Of a DNA stretch of 51,663 bases, positions 21,316 to 32,717 are shown piece by piece. Within the stretch, counting starts at the first letter, position 1. Every line of letters begins with the position of its first letter. The stretch covers positions 3,360,855 through 3,412,517 of the forward strand of contig FN649749.1 of assembly GCA_000310025.1 (NCBI GenBank), written 5' to 3'. The DNA comes from Ectocarpus siliculosus (taxonomy: Eukaryota; Sar; Phaeophyceae; Ectocarpales; Ectocarpaceae). A program made the translations under genes and the position numbers. Below the pieces are notes generated by a model. That model was not told the origin of the DNA, searched no databases, and saw only the letters and a list, made by a program, of their open reading frames with translations.

Positions 21316-24300
21316 TCAGTAGTAAGACCGCCGAGGGTTGTTGAGAGGGTTCGGGCGGAAGCGGTAAGCGAGCATCATCCGCTTCCGGTACTGCTCGAAC
21401 TCGTTGTCCCCCTCCGTCACCTCGTGGGTCTCCTTCACCCCGACGCCCGCCCCGTCCGCGCCGGCCGCCATATTAACCGGCACCGCGGCGCCTTCCCCCT
21501 CCTTGCCCAGCCCCTTCCCCTCCGTCCAACCGGCCTTCTTGAGCATCTGGAAGCCGATGTTGTCCTCCGCCAGCTTGTTCTTCTCGAAGTCTTCCTCGGC
21601 CTCGGCTTCCTCGCCCTTCGCAGCCTTGCCCGACTTCTTGAGGAACCGCTCCAGTTCCTGCGAAACGCGCACAATTTCACACGAATGTTAGACACATCAG
21701 ACCCCTACATGTCGAGCTAGCTCTCTCCAAGAGTATGTCCCTCGTGATCGGTAGGACATGGCTGTATCTGAGTAAGTTTGCTCCTTGGTGACCGGTAGGA
21801 CATAAGGTGATCTGAGCAAGCTTGCTCCGAGGTGATATGTACGACATAAGTGAGCTAGCACACGATGTGTCCTGCGCGTGCACATTTTCAAGGAATTATG
21901 CCCGCAGCGGGCGTGGACCGGGGAGGGGTGCGTTCGCCTGTACCGACCTACAAGTACAACGCTTAGGTTGAAGGAAACAACGAGGTACCGAAGGCAAGGA
22001 GGTGGACTACCGTGCCCCGGGTGACGGCAGGAGCTTTTCCCTGTAGAACCACAGGACGCGGAAGTCCGCGACCCTACCTTCGCCCTCCCCTTGTCCTCAA
22101 AACCACGCAAAATAACGCACCAATGCACGTCCCGAAGCGTGCGCGCTTCCGCCCTCCCAGGCCGCTCATGGGAGCATCAACGGGCGGACGCTGACTGGCC
22201 CAACGGTTTGATTTCGGTTCTCTAGCAACAAACACAACAGAACCCACCCCTTGCCTCAATTTCCCAGAGCGTATCCAGGTCCACCCCCACCAAAGAACAC
22301 GTGAACTGCGAGCTAGTCGGCTTCGTACCCCGCGATTTTGGCGTCTACTCACATCTTTCGGCAGGTACTGGCCCATGTGATGCGCGCCCTTGGCCTGCAG
22401 GGTGACGTTAAGCGCGCCCTCCGCCGTCTTGAGCATCTCCTTGGCCCTCTTGCGGTGTTCCCACGTGCCCCCGTCGATTACGCCTCCGGTAGCTTCGGCG
22501 TCTTCCACTGTGTCCCTGTTAACGGTGTTTTGACATCACATGAGGCCCCGAACTCGTATAGTCGACATCCCAAAAAACAACACATGCATGTTCCTGTTAA
22601 CGTTGTATTGACATCACGTGAGGCGCCGAACTGATAGCGTCGACATCCTAAAAACGACATAGGTCGGATGTGCTGCTTGAAATCACGTGCAAGCGTCGAC
22701 ATCATGACAACGGCTTTGCATCGAACTGACCGCTAATAGGCTTGAGGTGAAGGAGCAGTGAACGTTAAGAACAACAACATCAACAACAACAACAACAGGA
22801 GCAAGCAGTGGTTTCCTCGTGCTTCTGAGCGTCGTCATTTTGTCATTTTCCTTCCGCCTTGCCCAAGGGGAAGGGAGATCGATTTTCACGGCGTGTCCAA
22901 ACATCGCCACTTGTCTCTTGGCACGACCCGTACAAAATCATGTGCTCGCGCGCACGTTTCAGACGGGAAAAATCGGTGCGGGTAATCGGTGGATAAACAC
23001 ACAAACAAGGCAGGCAGGCAGGCACCGATTTCTCTCGCAACGCAACTCGATGGGGATAATCGGTGGACACACGATATTTCATGGGTCAGCCGACCAGCGC
23101 TGTCGATGCTAAACTACAACTTACTCCAAGTGAAGACATAAACACACACACGCGCACAAAACAGATAGGCAGGTATCGGACGCTCTCGTCCCTCGCACCT
23201 CTCCTCCTCCTCCTTCTCGTCCCCCGTGGCCAGATCCCCGTACTCCCTCAGCCTCTCCTCGTAAAGCTCCCGCATGCGCCTCTCGGCCTCCCCCTCCGGC
23301 TTCCCGCCGGCCGCCGCCGCCGCCGCCGCCACCCCGGCCCCCGGCATGGCCTGACGAGCCGCGGCTTCCCTCACTCTCGCCTCCAGTCGCTGCATCTCCT
23401 TCTGCTGCCGGAGCTGCTCCTCTTGGTCAGCGTCCATCGTCTCCGGCAGGGCAAGCCCCGCGCTCTTCGCGTCGCGACGGGGTCTGTCGGAATCTGTTAT
23501 TTTTGCGGTTCAGATCCGGGGTGTGGGTGTGTGTGTGTGTGTGTACTCATGAATTTTGCGGTTCAGATGCGGGGGGGGGTGGGGTACTCTTATGTTTTGC
23601 ATGCCATAGTTGTTAGGCCACTGACCGCGCGTACTCGAGAGAAGGGAGCATTGTTTCCACAATAAGTAGGACGGTACGCATCTCTCTCTCTCTCCCCCCG
23701 TATTTCTAAGTGGTCTGGGCTGGAAAAGGGGACACTCTGCGGTGCCCCCGCTGGAATAGCCTGCGACGCTCTTGTGGAATTCTTCCGTCCTTCCGACGAG
23801 AGCAGCAGCACTTCATATCACGCAACTTTAGAGCTTCTAAAGTAAACGCCTATGCATAGGAGTGCCGCGACACCGCCCACGACCAAAACGAGAACATTTG
23901 GGTGGTATCCTAGGGCCGCCGGCGGTCACGCGTAACGGCGGTGTCGACAAGAAACTTGAGAAACAACGTCCTCTGTCTTCCAGTAGCGGACGAGGTCGCG
24001 CAGTCAACACCCAAGAGCTGTGCAAAATTTCCGCGAGGCGCGATTCCCCTCTCCACGTCGAGTGCTTCACCTCAAGCGCACCCACCACTTCATCTGCAGC
24101 CATACACTAACTACCGACCAACACATCTTCGGGCACCGCAAACTACTATTTTTCTCTAGTATCTACACCGAAAAAAACAACGCTCCTCCGTCGCTGAATC
24201 CCGGCTGAGGTATACACGCTAACCGCTTGAGCAGACCAACACGGGGCGTCCATCTTTCCCACCAACAGGAACATCCAACAACCAACAACCACACCAAGAT

Positions 24301-27300
24301 AAGCCCACGCACCCCCCTCGCTGAAGCCTCGGCTGCGCTTGCCCAGCCCCACGCCGTCCGCACCGCCGCCAGCGGCGACAACACTCTTCCCCGCGCTCGA
24401 AGCCGCCGCCGCCGCCGCAACCAGCCCCGCCGCCGCCGCCGAGGACGCCGCGTCAACGCCGTTTCCGGCCCCCCCGAACCCGAGACCGCCACGGCCCGCT
24501 CCATCGACCGCTGCTGCCGGTGCCGGCGCCGGCGCAGCCGCTCCGCCCGCCCCCGCCCCCCAGCGATTCTTTCGAGGGCGTGCGGTCGCGACCGGCGCGG
24601 GGCCGTATGTGGAGGCCGAGCGCATTGCCACCTGATACCGGGGAGGGGGGGAATAAGGGCGGAACGTCAAGATTCAGCGACAACGTGACGCGTCCGTGAG
24701 AGACCCATCTCAAGATAGCGCAGTGCATTGGATTTCGGGGACGATGGCCGCCGTTACTGCAGCAAGGCGCAAGACTTGCGGTTTCGGTCCGTAGCGACAG
24801 CAGAAGGACAGGTTGTTCGTTTCGCCCCAGGCGTTTCGCGTTTGTTGACAAAAACGAACAAAAAAAGAAGCAAGCTTCTGCTAAGGATAGCACTCGGCCC
24901 GCCTCCGAATTGGGAAATATCTTGAAGGGGTTTCTAGTCTTTCGGTGATTGATTGCATACATCTTCCCGTGCAGCAAGACACATGAAATCCTAAACGCGC
25001 GAGAGCAGTCAGTCACCTGTGCAGAGATCTGCGCAACGATCTGCGCCGCGTTCCCCCCCGGCGCCCCCCCGTCCCCCCCCTTCCCAAACGCCGCGGCCGT
25101 CGCGACGGGTTTCGCCACGCTGGTGGCCGCCCACGAAGGGGTTGCTCCGCCCGCAGCCCCACCCCCTCCCGCGCCGCCGCCGCCGCCTGCGGCAGCGGCG
25201 GCGAGGCCGGCTCCCGGGCCGTAGACGTTACCGGCGTCCTGGGGAGTTGGACCGTAGTCGGAGGCGTTAGCCTCCCCGAAGCCGCTGCATACCCGCTTCA
25301 CCTCCTCCTCGGTCTTGATTTCGTCCAAAACCTGCAAGTGAAAAAAAAAGAAGGTGTGTTTTCGCAAAGACAGGAGGCATCATAATAACTGACTTCGTCC
25401 GAGGTCTATTTACACTCTGTTAGTGATCTTTAGGACTAACCGATGTTGCACTTTGCAAGGCTAGGTTCCTCACCCCACATTTACCCGAACCCTAACCCTA
25501 ACCCTCACCCACGGCCAAAGCACGGCCTAGCGGCCGCGAACTGGTCGAGAACGCGGCTGCGCCGCGTTCTCGGAATGCGGAACGGCGAGAGGGCGCTGGA
25601 GAGGGTCAAGGCTAGGAACCAACGCCGGACCAATCAGAGGGCGTAAAAGCCGTTAGATAGGAAGAGTCACTAACAGACTGCAAAAACTGCTGCTTCATCC
25701 AGGACCTCAACCGTAAACATAGAAACGTGTGCGCTGCGATACGGCCGCGTCTCTGCCGCAAAAGCCTGCCATAGTACAGGAGCACCTCCCTCCCGCCACA
25801 CACCCCAACCCGCGTTCTCTCTGTGCCTGGCCATTGCGCTGAAAGCCGGGGAAGTGCATAAACAAATTCCGCACCTGTCTGTAGAAGCGCCCCCCAGGCG
25901 AGGACGCATCAAACAGGAAGCTGAACTGCGCATTCCCCCTGCTCTTCTCCATGATAACCTTGTGTTGTTTCAAGCATCGGATGTACATACGCAGGGGATT
26001 GCCAACAAAACATCGAGGTTGCGGGTAACAAAGTTCAGAACAGAGCAATTTCGTCGTTGTCGCTACACACCGGTTCGACGGCTGCGTGAGACTGCTTTCC
26101 CCCAAGCACATGCCAGCATCGTCGAAGCAATACTTATATGCATACCGTAGGTCTCGTTGAATAGGTAGCGACGGACGCTCACAGCCTCGGGGATCGCTTC
26201 AGTAGGGGATTGGCCTGACTGGCCCTGAGTCCAAAATCCTTTTTCGACACTGATGGGAAACCGTCTTGAACGGGAATGGAGCAGCACAACACAACATGAC
26301 ACGACGATACACAACACAACAAACGTTGAAACAGCACAACACCCACCACAAAACATACCAAGTGTGTACAATGTACACATCGCCCACCTTGCTCTTGTCC
26401 GGGTTAGCGTGGAACCACTCCGCCGTCTGCCTGATGGTGATCTTAGTCTCCTCGTCTAAGTCCGACCCGCCTGACGCTTGGGACAGAGCCACCGCCGCTC
26501 CGAGCCCTACCCCGACTTGACCACCCGCTGCCGCTGCCGCCGCCGCCGCCGCCGCCGCCGCAGCTGCAGCAGCTTGACCAGCAGCAGCAGTTGCTGCTGC
26601 TCCGCCGTATTGAGTGCCCGTTGCGACTGCTCCCGTAGTACCCGCAGACGAGGATGCAGAAGTGCTGTCGGTTTTGGAAGAAGGTTCCTTAGAACCGTCG
26701 TCCTTTGGTGCGATGGCCGAAGGATGGATGGGGGGGAGGGGGGGTAGATGGATTGGAACGTGAGGTGGTGGACCATTGATGGCGACGACTTGGTGGAGCC
26801 TCGAAAATGAGTAGCGAAAATATCCAAAATAGCACTTGCTTTCGCTGCTACTTATCTTTACGCTCAAGCCGCAGCTGAACCGCCATGTCTATTGTACGAA
26901 ACGCCGGCGGAACTACCGCGGACACCGGCCACGCGTGTTTCTGGAAGAACAAAAAAAAAAAGCAAAGTCTTGGTGGATCCCTGTTTTCCTTGCCCTTGGT
27001 GCAAGAATCACTTTTCTGGCAACGACAACACGACCACCAAAACCAACCACCGCTAGACCCAAACGAAAAACATCTCATCCGAGACCACAACAACCATCTC
27101 CAGCAGCGCAACTCGCCCACCATCTAACTCACCTCCTCGCTGTCCTCGTCCTCACTGTCGCTGTCCGCGACGAAAGCCTTGATCACCTTACCCCGCGCGT
27201 TGCCCATCTTGGGCCGCGCCGCCCTCGACCGGCCCCCGCCGAAACCTCCGCCGAGCTGGTACCGGCGGGAGCGCTTGTTCTCCGCCGCCACCCTCTTGGC

Positions 27301-30300
27301 ATGCGCCTGTGAGGGGTGGAGGCAGATCAGTAGAGGCACAATCTCGCGAAAATGATCAACACAGCAGTAGCAGTTATCGATGGCACCATGATCATCACTT
27401 ATAGGCACTCTTGGCGTTAGAGGGGTAGAGACAGATCGGAGGAGGCAATATCGGGCGACAGTATAACTATCACCACGGTTACAAGTAATCGATTGAACCA
27501 TGATCATCACTTGCATGCATCAGGCACTATCACGCGACTAACATTACCACAAAAGGCAGCAGCTGTCGATGGAACCATGGTCATGGTAGGCATCGCCGTA
27601 GGAGAGTGAAATCATCATCAAAGCACTTACGGATGCAACCATGATCACCGTGCGTCTTTATATTCATCATCTTTGTTGTCTTAACCTTTTCAAAGTCTAT
27701 CGGCTGTTTGCAAGGGGTATAGAGAACGTGGATTAGTCTAGCCCAACAGGTTGCTTCCGTATCGATCTCGTCGAGGGCTAAATTTCCTTGCACGTGTCGG
27801 TCGGACTTCGATAGTACCCTCTTGGTTGTGGAGCAATCGATCTTCAAAACATTGATCGCACACTCCTGTATGTTCGATGCCCTTCCACGGCGGTAACTTT
27901 GGAAGCGATGAACGATCAAGAGAATACAGAGGTACTGCAGCCGTGATGAACTAAGCAGTAGACCACACACGACCACAAGTCTTTTTTCCAAAAGAACCAA
28001 CAGTCAAGAGTAGGAGCAGAGCTGGAATACACACATAGTTCGGGGTGCCATGGAAGCAAATCGACTGACCACTCGTTCCTTCTCCAGCTTAGCCTCTTCT
28101 ATGGCTTTTTTCTTGTCCTCCTCCTCCTGCTTAAGCTTTTTCTTCCGATCTTCCTCCTCTTGCTCCTGAAAACAAGGGAAACCACGCATGGCACCCAAAG
28201 AAAAAGGAGAGAGAGTGTGAGTGTGTGTGTGACGCATGCCGTGATCGCTAGATCACTGACCTGGCATCCCTACAATGCCGAGACGGAGCAAACGGAGGAG
28301 GGGGGGAAACTCTCAGGTGGAATACACATAGGCTCCGAAATAACCGACAGTCTCGGGAAATGCCTCTGTCGTGCCGCAAAACCTCCAACTGGGCATGAAT
28401 AAGTTAGCCTTATCGATTTACACGGGAGGGACACCAGCACCACACCGGTACAAACAGAGCGCCGAGAGAGAAGCAAGAATGGCCCATGATGCGGTGCGCA
28501 GCACCACAAACCGCAATCAAGCTGCCACTTTTCGCAGTCGATCCCTCGAAACACGGGTACTGCTGTACACCCGAAAATGCACCCGGTATTGTACATGCAA
28601 ACCACACGGCCCCCGCACGATTTCCCGCAACCAGCAAGAGACCAATACGCTCCCAAGCCGTTGGCATCGTAAAGCTTTTGCCAGTCGACTCTGTCGGCCA
28701 TGGCCTACTGCGTAGATCCGAAGCAGCTCGTTCTTTGCCAGACTACCATACACCGTACACTCAAACGAAAACTAGATACTTGCATGTACACGCACCGGGG
28801 GCGAATACGGAGCGCCTCACGACAGCGAGTACGTCACCAGCTGTTTCTCGAGCTATGTACGTACTCCCGTGCACATACAGCTATACAAAAAAAAAACACT
28901 ACAACATCGAGTGCTGTGCAGCGCACGCCCACCCCCCGCCACGGACACACAAAAACACATGTCTACCAATCTTACCTTGAGCATCTTGGACAGGAAGTTC
29001 CCATCGTCGGCAAACACGGGCATGGCCGGCGGTGGGCCGGGCGGAAGCGGAGGCGCCGCTCCCGGCGGGAGCGGCGGGATCATCCCCACCGGGGGCAGCG
29101 GGGGCCGCGGCGGGGCCCCCAACAACCCAGAGGGCGGCGGCGGTGGGGGCGGCGGCGGTGGGGGCGGCGGCGCGGCCATCCCGGGCGGGAGCGGAGGCGG
29201 CGGCGGAGGCAGCATGGGCGGGCGAGCGAGCATGGGAGGGAGCGTCGGCGGGGCTCCTGGCGGCACGGGCGCCTCTCCCGCTGCTGCGCTGGGTCCGGCG
29301 GCGGTCGGCGACCGCGCTCTCACGTCCGAAGGGGGCGCCGGTGGACCGGGGGGGGGTCGCGGAGGAGCATTTCTCGGCGGCGGGGCCCCTGGCCCGGCCG
29401 CGCCCGAAGACGGCGGCGGCGGAAACCAAGGCCGTGGTGAACCTGATCCCGATCCGGGTGAATCCGATGGCGGTCCAGTAGGGTCGCTGAGTGGACCGGC
29501 CGCTGAGGAATCGAGTAGTCCGGTTGGGGGGGGGCAGATGTGTCTTCGAGAGAGAGGATCGATATGGTTGGGTCACTACAAAAGTATCTGCGGGTCGAAA
29601 ACCGGGTGTTTTTAATATTGTCGCTATTTTGGGCTCCCACGAACGCTCAAAACAAAATGTTCCCATTCGTATTTATTGTACCGCACATTCTAGCAGGTGC
29701 CTGTTCTACCTCTCCTACCAAAAAATCAAATCCCGGATGGCACAATTTGTTCATGCTCCATCCGAAGGTCAACATTGGCAACATCCACACCGTGGCAGGT
29801 TCGATGCCAAGAACGGGAGGAAGCTAGGGGAGGTGGAACACATTTCGTCACAAGAACGGCGGTAAACAACCTGAACTTCTCGTGTTTCCCGAAGGGATAC
29901 AATAACCGCTCGTTGCTCGGTTGTTCGTTACTCGCATCAACTAAGGCCGGCAAGGCCGTCGCACTGCGATGTACAAGTATGTACATTATGGAATCCTGCT
30001 CAAGCAAGGTGCGGGTGAGTGGTTTGCCGCGGAAAGAACTGAACAAACACGCTACTCTGTACACATTTTGTTGGGTTTCTAATTCTTGATCCAAAAGACA
30101 CTAGAGGTAGCGGTACAGGCACCTGTGCAACACTTCCGAGTGCTGAAAATGACCCCGAAATTAAACAACCTCACCTTCATCTCGTGGAGACTGAGGGCCG
30201 CCGGGCCGAGGCGGCAGCATCCCGGGGCGTGGCGGCGGGGACCCCCTCCCCCCCCCTCTGTCACCACCGGGCTCCATCATCGGCATTCCCCGAGGGAACA

Positions 30301-32717
30301 TGCCTCTCCCCCCACCCCTGCCGGTGGGAGAGAAGTTACCGGGAGGAGGCCCCCGGCCTCCCATGTCGCCACCTCGCCCCGCCCTCATGTTACCGCTCCC
30401 CCGCCCGCCCATGTCCCCGGGCCCCGGACCCATGCCACCGGGTGGAGGCGGGGGCCCTCGTCCTCCTCCCATCATATGGGGTCGAGCCCCGAACGGCGGC
30501 ATGCCTCGCCCCGCTTCGACTCCTCCCGGCGGCGGCGGTCCTCTCCCAGGCCCACCTCCATCCCCGCTTGGCATGTTGTTGTTCGGCCTCATCGGGGGGG
30601 GGCCGGGACGGCCAGGAGGGGCGAGGGGTGGGGGGTGCTGCTGCAGATCCCCTTGCATTGACATGTTGTTATTCGCGGAGTCGTGCCCTCCTGAAACGAT
30701 GGGCAGGATTGAATAAGACGAGAGTTGGGTGGCGGGGGGGCGTGTGGGTTTCGAGACCCGTTTCGAAGGTAACAAGATTCGTGCGGCGTGGTCGTTACCG
30801 TTCGCATGCCCGTTATATTAAACACATCGTATTTTGAGTAGGAAAGGCCGCCGATGGTCTATATGGCAGAATGTGATCTTCACCACTTGTTCCGTAGACT
30901 GGGGAACTCTTTGGCTACCTTTAGGGACGTCGAGCCAGATACGTAAGGCCCAACTTTATGGCAGGTCTGCATCTTGTCTGGAACGACAGAATCAGGCGGA
31001 CATTCCCAGGCCAACACAAGAGAGCAGCTGCTGTTTTTGAGATCAACCCTCACGGTCGGAACAAGGAAAAACTTGTTTGACTCGACCGACATCAACAGCT
31101 GCCACGCCGTATGATCGGGAGGGACACACATACACCTACTTTTACCTGCGATGTGTTGATTGAGCAGCACTACATCATCGGCACACAACAAGCACATAGG
31201 CAACGGCCGGTTGTGCTGGTAAATGAGATCATGCAGCAGCAGCAGCGACACCATGATCTGTACTGTGCCCTTATCTTCCTTTAGAAAGGGTGTGTGTCCT
31301 CTTTGCCTCTTCCTACCAAATGCTCTCCACACAACCCTGGCTCGTTGACATGTCGATTGGTGGATGGTGTATTCAAGATCACTACTGTAGAGAGTCGACA
31401 CCCACGTCCAACATCTGATCTGTCATCGCCATATACAGATGGCGACACCTACCTACTACACACGGGTGTGGTGCAATGTGCAAATAAACGTGAAATTGGT
31501 GCCGCGCGCGCGCAACAACGTCTGCACAACGACCTCAATAACCCAAATCCCAGCCGAAAATTCCCGCTGAGCAGGCAAGGCGAGTCGGGAGTATCTCGGA
31601 TTTGAAATCCCAGTTTTTCGGCAAATAAGAGCACCATAAGGGGTGGTATGTCCTGTCGTCCTCACTAAGAACTGCAGACTTTCCATAGGAGATGGTCCAA
31701 GCATAACAGAGCAACTGCCCGTCCGGGATACCTCTCAAAGGAGTTCGTCAAAGTACGTGCCAGTTCAGTGAGGACTGAACGACACATGCTGCGCACAGCC
31801 CATGCCTCTGGGGTCTGTTTAAGACCTCCCACCGAGGATTCATTCGGTCAAGATGATGGTGCTTCAGCGGTGTACAGAGTAAATGCTATTGTACATGCTT
31901 GCTGTTCGGCCGTACACAGAGGCTTACGTCCCTTGGCTCCAGGCTACTTACTTGCTGCTGCTGCGCTTTGACATTCGGATGAATCCTAAAACCGCATCCA
32001 CGCCTCAAATAATGAATTTGGCACGACCGGATGAGCGCAACCACCCAAGAACTTAGCCAAACCTCATGCCCGTCGCTGCCATACCCATATTCCGCTGGAC
32101 GGCTGGTGCGGCGACTACCAAGTACAGCTGTACTTGCCGTAAGGACGCCAGTACAATAGCTATCGTAAATCGTCATATTGCAAAGCACTATTGGTACCGT
32201 TTACAGGTACTCTACTCTTCCTTCACCCGATCCCCGTTTCACCTGCTGCTGGTGCAGATCCACCGGCGGAACCAGCCGCTCCCGGCAGCGCTTTCCTAGG
32301 AGGAGGAGGAGGAGGAACGCCACCGCCGGCATTGTTGCCATCGACCGGCCCCTCACCACCGCCTGCTGCTGGGTGCGACGGCATCCTCGGCGGAGGCGGC
32401 GGCGGCGGTGGCTCCTGCTGGGTAGCCGATCCTGATCGCGGTGACACTGGCCGCCGTAGCGGCGGTGGTGGTGGAGCGCCAGCAAACCCGGTTTCGGGGC
32501 CCTCTTCGTCGTTCATGGGAGGCGGCGTAGACAGGAGGGCAGGGCCGCCTCGAGGGGATGCACCGGGGCCGGGAGGAGACGGCATCGGCGAGGTTCCCGG
32601 CGGGGGCGGTGTGGGAAGCAGCGGGCCTCCTCTTCTTGCTGCTGGACCGGAGTCTTCGGCGCCGGGGCCGCGGGGTGGGGGAGGAGGTGGAGGTCCACCG
32701 TCTCCGTTGCCTAACAT
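21316..32717 (-). CDS. SUGP1: SUGP1-like splicing factor (SURP and G-patch), 13 exons
   Basis: Exons, 5' to 3' on the minus strand: 32717-32243, 30690-30175, 29502-28976, 28165-28070, 27306-27133, 26940-26862, 26788-26388, 25958-25875, 25331-25017, 24631-24313, 23493-23199, 22515-22353, 21657-21316. Phases agree (1261 codons). The first 490 residues are Pro/Gly-rich. Then come FADDGNFLSKMLK (like the ANDGSFL motif of SUGP1), a charged helix, an acidic stretch, one SURP module (about 737-790: TAEWFHANPDK, FSFLFDASSPGGRFYRQ), a basic RPRKNRWG signal, GGTWEH (about 1110), a G-patch (about 1181-1223: DNIGFQMLKKAGW) and the diagnostic tail KRMMLAYRFRPNPLNNPRR. SUGP1 works in branch-site recognition, its G-patch activating the helicase DHX15. 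Least certain: exon 26862-26940 and the start of exon 3 (29442 is an alternative). ATG 32717 follows an in-frame stop. Confidence 0.85.
22516..22695. repeat. Degenerate ~74-bp tandem repeat in SUGP1 intron
   Basis: Two clear copies starting at about 22516 and 22590 share CTGTTAACG, TTGACATCAC, TGAGGC and GTCGACATCC. A partial third copy follows at about 22660-22705. The array begins directly at the acceptor of exon 22515-22353, so the acceptor CTGTTAAC (plus strand) is itself part of copy 1. Confidence 0.7.
23520..23700 (-). mobile_element. LINE/SINE 3'-tail fragment in SUGP1 intron
   Basis: The plus strand reads GGGTACTC.TATGTTTTGCATGCC and then GGCCACTGACC, which is the minus-strand form of the tail ending the LINE copies at 15031 and 15899. 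It is preceded by a (GT)n run (23521-23544) and a ~58-bp duplication of a TTTTGCGGTTCAGAT unit. It lies within about 30 bp of the acceptor of exon 23493-23199. Confidence 0.55.
25486..25512 (+). repeat. Interstitial telomere-like CCCTAA repeat
   Basis: Just over three units of CCCTAA in a SUGP1 intron. A degenerate GGTTAGGGTTATGGTTAGGG stretch occurs at about 12795-12818 in an ABCG intron. TTAGGG-type repeats are telomeric in many eukaryotes; at this length, chance or repair insertion are both possible. Confidence 0.6.
28205..28300 (-). mobile_element. Fragment of the retroelement-like repeat tail
   Basis: Contains GCATGCCGTGATCGCTAGATCACTGACCTGGCATCCCTACAA-like sequence, matching positions about 78-125 of copy A. 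It is a 3'-tail fragment in the SUGP1 intron 28166-28975, bordered by a short (GT)n run. Confidence 0.5.

Noticed and set aside
22516-22705. CRISPR-like array
   Set aside because: Repeats are degenerate, about 74 bp with no spacer structure, and the context is a eukaryotic intron.
26145-26260. Extra SUGP1 exon on the minus strand (AIPEAVSVRRYLFNETYG)
   Set aside because: A GTATGC donor is present, but the exon is not phase-compatible with its phase-0 neighbours, and including it would interrupt the SURP module.
28869-29615. Plus-strand Gly-rich open frame (GGGGGGG stretches)
   Set aside because: It is the complement of the poly-Pro exon of the SUGP1-like gene; GC-rich codons keep the opposite strand open.
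30184-30837. Plus-strand Pro/Arg-rich open frames opposite SUGP1 exon 2
   Set aside because: Shadow of the Gly/Pro-rich minus-strand exon, with no family motif.
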